Shown: in pieces, positions 57,033 through 64,000 of the stretch
How positions within the stretch are numbered: the first letter of the stretch is position 1
Layout of the letters: the number at the start of each line of letters is the position of its first letter
Program-made: the position numbers and the translations under genes
The notes under the pieces: model-generated
Told to the model about the DNA's origin: nothing
Database searches by the model: none
Seen by the model: only the letters and a program-made list of their open reading frames with translations
Assembly (NCBI RefSeq): GCF_003265705.1
Contig: NW_020312902.1
Span: 15,619,002 to 15,683,001, forward strand
Direction of reading: 5' to 3'
Length of the DNA: 64,000 nt
DNA from: Callorhinus ursinus
Lineage: Eukaryota > Chordata > Mammalia > Carnivora > Otariidae

Positions 57033-57214
57033 AAATGACATTCTAATGCATGCTACAAGATGGATGAACCTTGAAGACATTATGCTAAGTAAGCTAATCC
57101 CCAAAAAAGTGGCTCCATTTATATAAGGTACCAGAGTAGTCAAATTTACAGAGGCAGAAAGTAGACAGGTGGTTGCTGGGGGCTAGGAGAGGAGGGAAAT
57201 GGAAAGTTAGCGCT

Positions 57215-57400
57215 TGGGGCGCCGGGTGGCTCAGTCAGTTAAATGTCTGCCTTCAGCTCAGGTCATGATCCCAGGGTCCTGGGATCGAGCCCCACGTCGG
57301 GCTCCTTGCTCAGCCGGAAGCCTGTTTCTCCTTCTCCCTCTGCCTGCCACTCCCCCTGCTTGTGCTCTCTCTCTCTCTCAAATAAATAAATAAAATCTTT
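57215..57400 (+). mobile_element. Can-SINE whose tail is the target of an inverted SINE
   Basis: Plus-strand copy (ggggcgccgggtggctcagt to aataaataaataaaatcttt). A minus-strand SINE sits in its tail. Confidence 0.93.
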
Positions 57401-57586
57401 TTTATTTATTTATTTGAGAGAGAGAGAGAGAGAGAGAGAGGGACAGCCCAAGAGGAGGTAGGGTCAGAGGGAGAAGCAGACTCCCTGCTGAGCAGGGAGT
57501 CCAATGTGGGACTCAATCCCGGGACTCCGGGATCATGACCTGAGCCGAAGGCAGTCGCTTAACCAACTGAGCCACCCAGGTGCCCT
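57401..57586 (-). mobile_element. Can-SINE inserted in the tail of the preceding SINE
   Basis: Minus-strand copy (ttatttatttatttgagaga to gccacccaggtgccct). The exact 17-bp duplication aaataaataaaatcttt is at 57384-57400 and 57587-57603. Confidence 0.95.
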
Positions 57587-57659
57587 AAATAAATAAAATC
57601 TTTAAAAAATGGTTAAAATGGCAAATTTTGTGTTATGTATATTTAACCACAATTTTTGA

Positions 57660-58580
57660 AAACGAAAGTGAAAAGGCAACCTACAGAATGCAAGAAAATA
57701 TTTACAAGTCATACATCTGATAGGTATCCAGAATATATAAAGAGACTTACAGCTCAATAATAAGATAAATAATCCAACTTTAAAATGGGTGAGGAATATG
57801 AATAAACCTTTCTCCAAAAAAGATATAAAAATAACCAATAAGCACATGAAAAGATGCTCAGCACGATTAACCATTAGGGAAATGCTTATCAAAACCATAG
57901 TGAGATACCATCATTTCACACTCATAGGGTGGCTACAATTACGGTGACAATAACAAATGGTAAGGATAGAAATCGGAACGCTTATACACTGCTAGTGGGA
58001 ATGTAAAATAGTGGAGCTGCTTTGGCAAACAGTTTGGCAATTCCTCAAATGATTAAACATGGAGTTGCCATACGACCTAGCAATTCCAATCCTATGTCTA
58101 TATCCAAGAGAAATAGAACACATGTCCACACAAACACTTGTACATGAATATTCACAATAGCCATGTTATTCACAATAGCCCAAAGGTGGAAATAACCCAA
58201 TGTCCATCAACTAATGAATGGATAAATAAAACATGGTATATGCACACAATGGAGTATTACCGGCAATAGAAATAAAGTATCAATACATGCTACAACATGA
58301 ACCTTAAAAACATTATGCTAAGTGAAAGAAGCCAGTCACAAAAGGACATATGTGATTCCAACTATATGGAATGTCCAGAATAGGCAAATCTATGGAACAG
58401 AGAGATTAGTGGTTGCCTAGGGCTAGAATGGTTAGGGGGAATGGGTAGTGACTTGTATGACATTGCTTTTGGGGGTAATGCAAATGTTCTGGGTTTCATT
58501 GTGGTGATGGTTTCACAACTGTGAATTACAAGGTATGTGAATTACATCTCAATAGAGATGTTAAAAAAAAGAAAGAATAC
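57660..58580 (+). mobile_element. Second dead L1 3' fragment, tandem to the first
   Basis: It starts aaaaggcaacctacagaatg and runs through aatggataaataaaacatgg, then ggcaaatctatggaacagag, to an A-rich end at 58.58 kb. This repeats part of the L1 region already present in the first element, so it is a separate copy. It begins in the segment that the first copy has lost. Confidence 0.88.
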
Positions 58581-58749
58581 AGTAGGTGAAAGGGAGGGAT
58601 CTTGGGGGAAAGGCAAAGTGGGCAAAGTAAGGCCAAGGTCCTAGATTTTTGGTTACTACCTTCTCAGGGTAAGCAGTGGCCTGGGAGAAATCTGACATAG
58701 AATGCCCACACATCAAAGCATGTTATAGAGACGTCTATACAATCTGAAC

Positions 58750-58835
58750 AACCAACATTTTCATTTCCTACAAATGAGGAAAGGATCCTTGAGAGAGACT
58801 GCCCAAGGTCATGGGACAAGTCAGTGATGGTGGGC
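58750..58835 (+). repeat. MIR 3' fragment
   Basis: Contains catttcctacaaatgaggaa followed by gactgcccaaggtcatggga. Confidence 0.7.
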
Positions 58836-58969
58836 ACAGTATTTCCCAGACTTTTGAGTCATCCATAACACTTCTGTGTACCATCTGTACCATAACCTAC
58901 TTGTATTTCCCCCTAAGATTGACTCATGTTTAAAAACCTAGACAAACTTAGTTTAAAAGACACTTCATA

Positions 58970-59182
58970 GGGGTGCCTGGGTGGCTCAGTTGGTTAAGCA
59001 TCCAACTCTTGATTTCGGCTCAGGTCATGATCTCAGGGGATGTGGGATCAAGCCCCATGTCAGGCTCCATGCCGAGTGAAGAGTCTGCTTGTCCCTCTCC
59101 CTCTGCTCCTCCCCTGGCTCACATGCTTTCTCATTCTCTCTCAAATAAATAAATAAATAAAATCTCTAAAAATAAAAAAAAA
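58970..59182 (+). mobile_element. Can-SINE
   Basis: Plus-strand copy starting ggtgcctgggtggctcagtt, tail aaataaataaataaataaaa. Flanking duplication weak. Confidence 0.92.
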
Positions 59183-59499
59183 GGAAATTTCATATTACTG
59201 CTAACTCAGGAAAATAAAGGGAAAAGCAGTGTTGCCTAGAATAACTTCAAAGCAATTTGACGAAAACAAATTCAATTTTTAACAGCTACTGTTGTCTACC
59301 TAACATTATTAAAAACTCAAATGAACCAGGATTAAAGAGCTGTTGGAGGTTTAAAGAGTCATATCAAACTGACAAATCAGCAGGGTTGTATCAGAAACTT
59401 GAAGAGGGAAGACAGTCCTCACTATCCAGGTCACTGAATGCCCTGTCCAGTTATGACCTAAAGTCTCCAGCTGGCTCCGGCAAACCCTGGTGCTGTGGT

Positions 59500-59640
59500 T
59501 AACTTTGCAGTTGGGAAGGGTTGCTTCCTATTTGCCTCTGCCTCATACGAGTTATAACCCTCGGCAACTTGCCCAACCACAATTTCCAAGCCTGTTTCCT
59601 TATCTGTAAGCAGAAAATAGTGTGCCTACTCAGTTTGCTT
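59500..59640 (-). repeat. MIR-like fragment
   Basis: Reverse MIR-like order: ctcggcaacttgcccaacca then ccttatctgtaagcagaaaa. Confidence 0.55.
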
Positions 59641-59993
59641 TCCACTGTTGCATGTTACTCCTGTACTGGTATACAATACCGCTGTATCTGCCCAGGTCTT
59701 AGGGCCCCTAACAGAAATCCAGAACCGGCACAGAGCCTGTAGCTCACAGCACAAGCCAGTAGGTGGCACCATCGCTCCTGGTTTAAGAAAGAGTTGGTCC
59801 AGTTCTCAACCCCCGCCCACATCTAGCTGTCTGGTCTGTAGAAATATACCCCAAACCTGGCAGGAACATAAGCTGGAAACAGGGAAAGGCCTGAAAAGGT
59901 TTGGAGCCATGACCTTTCATTAACCAGAACGGACCTTGGCTTAAAAATAAATGTCGTACAAACCCAAACTGTTTAAATGAAAGAAGAATGACC

Positions 59994-60017
59994 AAAAAAA
60001 AAAAAAAAAAAAAAAAC
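59994..60017. repeat. A24 homopolymer
   Basis: 24 consecutive A residues with no recognised retroelement body before them. Confidence 0.9.
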
Positions 60018-60954
60018 CACTTCGTACAGACCTAATTTAAGAAGAGGCTTAATTTAGGCAGCTGGAAGGGGAGACCCTAAGGCAGAAAAGGGAGACAGAC
60101 CCAGTCGCTACTTTGGGGACCAACCCATGCGGGATCAGGAGTGAATTAAAAGGAGGGAAGGGGGAGAAGAACGCATAACTACCCACAGAAAGGTTTAGAG
60201 CACATGATGGTAACAACCTTTCAGACTGGGACGCGGTCTTTCTTCCCCAGCCCTGCTTGGTGGGGGAACTAGACTTATTAGCTCTGCTGTGGCCAAGAAA
60301 CAGTCTTTCTTAACAATGAAAGAGCCTTGGTCACAGTTTTCAAGCCTGGGACAAAGCCACAATGGGCTCATTCTTGAGTCCAGTCTGGTCTTTATGCCCT
60401 GGATGCGCAGCCCCATTCTGTGTGGAGCCACCGCGGGTCTCAGCACTCGGGCCCCAACGCCCACCCCAGGAAGTTCTCAGCCCCTTCAGAGGGGTTTTCA
60501 AATGCTAATAATGCCTCTGTCGGAAGCCCAGCTGTTCTGTCCAGTGGTTAGAGGGGTGTGCTCCCTCTCTCTTCCTCTCTTTGGCTCCCTGAAGTGTCCT
60601 AAACAAGACATTAGTATGCAAATCCCTGAGACCTCCACCCAAACCACATAGCAGAGGGGCCTCCTGGGTTCTGAAGGCAGGCCATTCCAGGTGAAGCCTG
60701 GATGCTCTTTCCATTCCCTTCCCTCTTCCTCTGAGCTCTGCCACCAAGAAACCTCCCTTAGCTGCTGCCTATTCGGCAAAGTCACCGGAGGGGAATACCA
60801 GTCCAGGCTGGCAAAAAGAGTCCAAAAAACTGCTAGGTATAGGTCTGTCCCTTGCTTAACTGAGAGAAAGGTTTCACTAGTCTATGTCTCCTTCCCTATT
60901 AACAACTCCCTGGCAAGAACTCTTAAAAGTTGGGAGTGCTGTATGGGAGTGCAG

Positions 60955-61226
60955 GGCTTTAAGATTTTTATTTTTAGGGCGCCTGGGTGGCTCAGACGTT
61001 TAAGCATCTGCCTTGGGCTTGGGTGGTGATCTCAGGGTCATGGGATCATGCTTCTCCCTCTCCTGCTCCCACTGCTTGTGCACTCTCTCGCTCTCTGTCA
61101 GATAAATACATATTTTTAAAAAAGATTTTTATTTTTAAGTAATTTCTACACCCAATGTGGGGCTCAAACTCACAACCCTGAGATCAAGAGTCGCATGCTT
61201 TACCGACTGAACCAGCCAGGCGCCCC
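60955..61226 (-). mobile_element. Short Can-SINE-type element split by a nested Can-SINE
   Basis: Outer minus short form (taagtaatttctacacccaa to accagccaggcgcccc). The exact 10-bp duplication gggagtgcag is at 60945-60954 and 61227-61236. Confidence 0.9.
60977..61121 (+). mobile_element. Can-SINE, shortened, nested
   Basis: Plus-strand copy (gggcgcctgggtggctcaga), with part of the body missing before tgcttctccctctcctgctc. The exact 16-bp duplication aagatttttattttta is at 60961-60976 and 61122-61137. Confidence 0.93.
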
Positions 61227-61848
61227 GGGAGTGCAGCTTCTAACTGGCCCCTCAGATTGGCCCTCACCCTACCCCCACTTCCCAAACATCCAGCCTCAGT
61301 CTTGGTCGTTTGAAGTTGGACTGTGCCGGATATAAGAAGTTAGCAAAATCTAGGGAAATGGGTTGCAGAAGAAAACAGCTATTGTTTGTAAAATAATTAG
61401 TGCTGCCTTTGAAACACTGAGGAACAAATACATTCTTCCAGAGTTCTTAATTCAACCCAACTCTGGAAAATGACTGTCAGTCTACCATTCGGTGTGAAAG
61501 TACAGTCCCAGTGATGTTTTTGCATAATAGTTCGGAAAGCAATGCTCCACCCTCTACACCCTATTCCAGAATTAATGCAGTTGGTCGGAGGAGAACAGGT
61601 TAATGTTGTCTTCCAGAGCCCAAAAGAGTGGGTTTCTCATCACTGAAGCTTGGACCCCTGAAGTCAAACACACTTTTGAGTGAGTGCTCTGAGAGGAAGA
61701 AGGGCAAGGGTAGGAAGCACAGCTGAATTTGCCAGGTGTCAAATGAGTGGCTGGTCTGCAAGAGGTATTTTAGAGAGAGCAGGAAAATGGGAGGTGGCGC
61801 AAAGCAGGCTGGCAGACTGGAGTCTGTCAATTTTGAGGTTAAACTTTT

Positions 61849-62066
61849 TTTTTTAAGATTTACTTATTTTAGAGGGAGGGAGAGAGAGCAAGCACATGAG
61901 CAGGAGTAGCAGGAGGGGCAGAGGGAGAGGGAAAGAGAATCCCAAGCAGACTCCATGCTGAGCGCAGAGCTGGACACGGGGCTCGATCCCACAGCCCTGA
62001 GATCAAGACCTGAGCTGAAATCAAGAGTTGGATGCTGAACTGACAGAGCCACCTAGGCGCCCCCCG
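61849..62066 (-). mobile_element. Can-SINE
   Basis: Full minus-strand copy, diverged. The 13-bp duplication aggt(t/c)aaactttt is at 61836 and 62071, with a short ccccgcccc filler at the right. Confidence 0.92.
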
Positions 62067-62860
62067 CCCCAGGTCAAACTTTTGAACAATGGGGTAGCCA
62101 TCACAGTCTCTCAAGAAACTGTCTCCAGTTTCCTTGCCTTCTTGGTGCTCACAAATCACATCAGTGATCACACCTGGTTTGACAACGTGTGCTTAAATGG
62201 CCTGTATGAAGACACAGAACTGTTAGCTAGGAGGGCTTAGCAGGTCTTCCCTAAAAATGCCAGATGTGCCAGACATGCCCCCAGCAACACAGACTGCTGA
62301 TTGGGAAGGGTCAAGCAGCCTGTCCTCCTGTCTCCGGAGTCCCAGCATGAAACCAAGACACATGGAGAGCATCTGGCAACCGCCTGACCCCACCCTCCTT
62401 CCTGAGAAGCCCCAAGTGGCTACTGCAGCCACTGTGGTCTGCTCGGAGGAGCTGGGTCCAAAGGCTTCCTTTGAGATTAGAAGACGGCCCCTTCAAGTCA
62501 ACTGAAGGCCCACGAACTGAAATATCCTTATGGGGGCTGAAACCCAAGTCTGCCCAGGCCCAGGCAGCCTCATGACCCCCCCAGTGAGAAGAGACAACCT
62601 GGAGGTTTTGCTGAATGAACCAGCTCTGGCTGGGGCAGTGGAGGAGGTAAAATTCAAAGTCAGTTCCACTGGCCTATGCCCAGCCCAGATGCTCCTAACT
62701 GGGGCCACTGAGTTGGCCCACTGCCCCTACTGGGATTTCTCACGTAATCCTATCCTAATTTCTAAGGCCCAGGTGCTTTCTCCTTGCTCTAAGCCAAGCT
62801 GCAGGCAGGGGGTGGGGATGTGTGTGCTTAGTCTATTTGTTTCTTGAGCCTACAGAATTT

Positions 62861-63060
62861 TTTTTTTTAAGATTTTATTTATTTATTTGAGAGAGAGAAT
62901 GAGAGAGAGCGAGCGAGCGAGCATGAGAGGGGGGAGGGTCAGAGGGAGAAGCAGACTCCCTGCTGAGCAGGGAGCCCGATGCGGGACTCGATCCCGGGAC
63001 TCCAGGATCACGACCTGAGCCGAAGGCAGTCGCTTAACTAACTGAGCCACCCAGGTGCCC
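62861..63060 (-). mobile_element. Can-SINE with exact 15-bp target duplication
   Basis: Full minus-strand copy. The exact duplication gagcctacagaattt is at 62846-62860 and 63061-63075. This is among the youngest-looking insertions here. Confidence 0.97.
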
Positions 63061-63952
63061 GAGCCTACAGAATTTGAGGAGGTCACAGGACATAGGACAG
63101 CCTAATGTCACTGCCACAGATTTCTGGAGCCCGTAACATACCCAAGAGATGCTATGCTCATTCTGGGGACAGTATGAGCCCAGGCAATGCACAGGGGATG
63201 CTGTCCTAGCACCCTGAGACCCAGGACCTCCTTCAGGCCTTCACTACTTTCACCTGACACCACCTACCAAAGGAATGAGTGGCACAGACCCTCTTCTTGC
63301 TGGGAAAGATCAGCAACTCTCCTTCCTCCAAGAATCCAAGCAAAGCTGTGAGTGAGCACTTCCCTGCCCGCCGGCCCCTGCTCCCCATCTCCAAGCCAAA
63401 GCTAAGAGTTCAGCTCAGAGGCTTGCAGCAGTGGTGAGGCAAGGCCCATCTCAGGAATTCTGGATAGCAGTTGAGGGCAAGGATGCATGCAAGTCACAAA
63501 GGAGCAAAAAATACTATGTCCTGGGTAATTCCCCTCTACCACTGGAGCAATGCAAGTAGAGGATACGGATGGGATGCTCTTAAGCTTAGAGGCTTCAACT
63601 GGTACAAAAGAACAGAATTGGCACCCTTGCCTTTCTCCACACACATGCACAGCAGACAAGATGCTTGCAGAGAAGGAGGTCTCAGGAGCATGACTGCACA
63701 ATATCCCCATTGCAGGGTTTCGAATCAAACTCCTCCAAAGAAAGGCCATTGTCTTTTAAGAAAGAAAAAATAATAAGAAAACAAACATACTGTCGGGGCA
63801 GAGAGGGAAACAGATTCTCTGGACGTGTGTTCATGAGCTTTGGGGGCTAACAGGCAGAGTTCTTCATTGCTGGTTGGTGGGGATGGTGGCTGGCTGTCAA
63901 GTTTTTCCAAGCTGGTCAAGTGGTGGAATCAAGAATGAATTGCCCCCCACCC

Positions 63953-64000
<48 letters not shown>
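63953..64000. repeat. CA microsatellite running off the window
   Basis: At least 22 CA units. The array continues past the right edge, so its length is unknown. Confidence 0.95.

Larger units (their letters stand above)
53820..57660 (+). mobile_element. Dead L1 LINE, 3' part of ORF2 to 3' end, broken by SINEs
   Basis: AT/A-rich sequence between the SINEs is colinear with L1 ORF2 and its 3' region. Markers are ggtaaattctatcaaacatt, gacaaaggcattacaagaaa, aatccctatcaaaatgccaa, agaaatgcaaatccaaacca, atggatgaaccttgaagaca and finally ggttaaaatggcaaattttg. Frames are full of stops, so no ORF2 protein is made. An internal deletion near 56.21 kb joins accactgagaaagg to aaaaagaaatgc. Seven younger SINEs lie inside. 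Confidence 0.88.
51810..64000 (-). other. SUFU: SUFU intron 3, 3' part (incomplete)
   Basis: This 12.2-kb stretch reaches the window edge. The expected exon 3 peptide (...PPTWPAELMQGLARYVFQS, recalled) is not found in any frame. The region is the most repeat-dense part of the window: L1-derived sequence at 52.59-53.40 and 53.82-58.58 kb, about fifteen Can-SINEs, MIR pieces near 58.8 and 59.5 kb, an A24 run at 59994-60017 and a CA array at the edge. Stretches at 60.02-60.94, 61.24-61.83, 62.09-62.84 and 63.08-63.95 kb look unique and non-coding. Confidence 0.9.

Noticed and set aside
53820..58580. An active L1 with intact ORF2
   Set aside because: Frames are interrupted everywhere, the 5' part is missing, and several SINEs are inserted.
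51810..64000. SUFU exons 1-3 at the right of the window
   Set aside because: None of the expected peptides (for example the TWPAELMQGLARYVFQ part of exon 3) occurs in any frame, so they must lie outside.

Overview
The window is a piece of a mammalian nuclear genome. Split exons have GT-AG junctions, there is a CpG-island promoter, ancient mammalian repeats (MIR, L2, L1) are present, and there are at least 31 tRNA-derived carnivore SINEs (Can-SINEs) with A-rich tails. The SINE body reads gcgcctgggtggctcag... and ends in a CT-rich stretch followed by aataaataaaatct. From memory of SINE subfamilies it lacks features of the feline and the dog forms, so I infer an arctoid carnivore (bear, seal or mustelid lineage). 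The species itself cannot be named from this sequence.

Two protein genes are recognised, both on the minus strand. At the left, the first coding exon of TRIM8 (4298-4867) encodes residues 1-190: the RING and both B-boxes of a TRIM E3 ligase. Positions 1-4297 are the start of its intron 1. A CpG island (about 4300-7450) covers its 5' end and promoter. Positions 7450-14400 are intergenic and repeat-rich. From 14405 to the right edge lies SUFU, the negative regulator of Hedgehog/GLI signalling: a 3.1-kb 3' UTR (14405-17541) and coding exons 12 to 4 in reverse order (17542-51809). These exons encode residues 152-484 in full, and every exon length and phase is consistent. Exons 1-3 are not in the window, so 51810-64000 is the 3'-proximal part of a large intron 3. 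The order matches what I recall of human 10q24.32 (SUFU then TRIM8, same strand), shown here reversed.

The repeat landscape is uneven. Can-SINEs are absent from 1-9.48 kb, 12.13-21.26 kb and 24.3-35.3 kb. They are crowded into an L2 tract at 9.0-11.7 kb and into L1 tracts at 52.6-57.6 kb, where some are nested or share target sites. Neighbouring introns carry several CA microsatellites.

I found no undescribed multi-gene system. The points most worth checking are: a probable GC-AG intron in TRIM8; a candidate intronic-polyadenylation isoform of SUFU in intron 10; long poly(C) tracts in the SUFU 3' UTR; a compact ETS/CCAAT/CACGTG promoter-like cluster at the far side of the TRIM8 island; and several informative SINE insertion structures.
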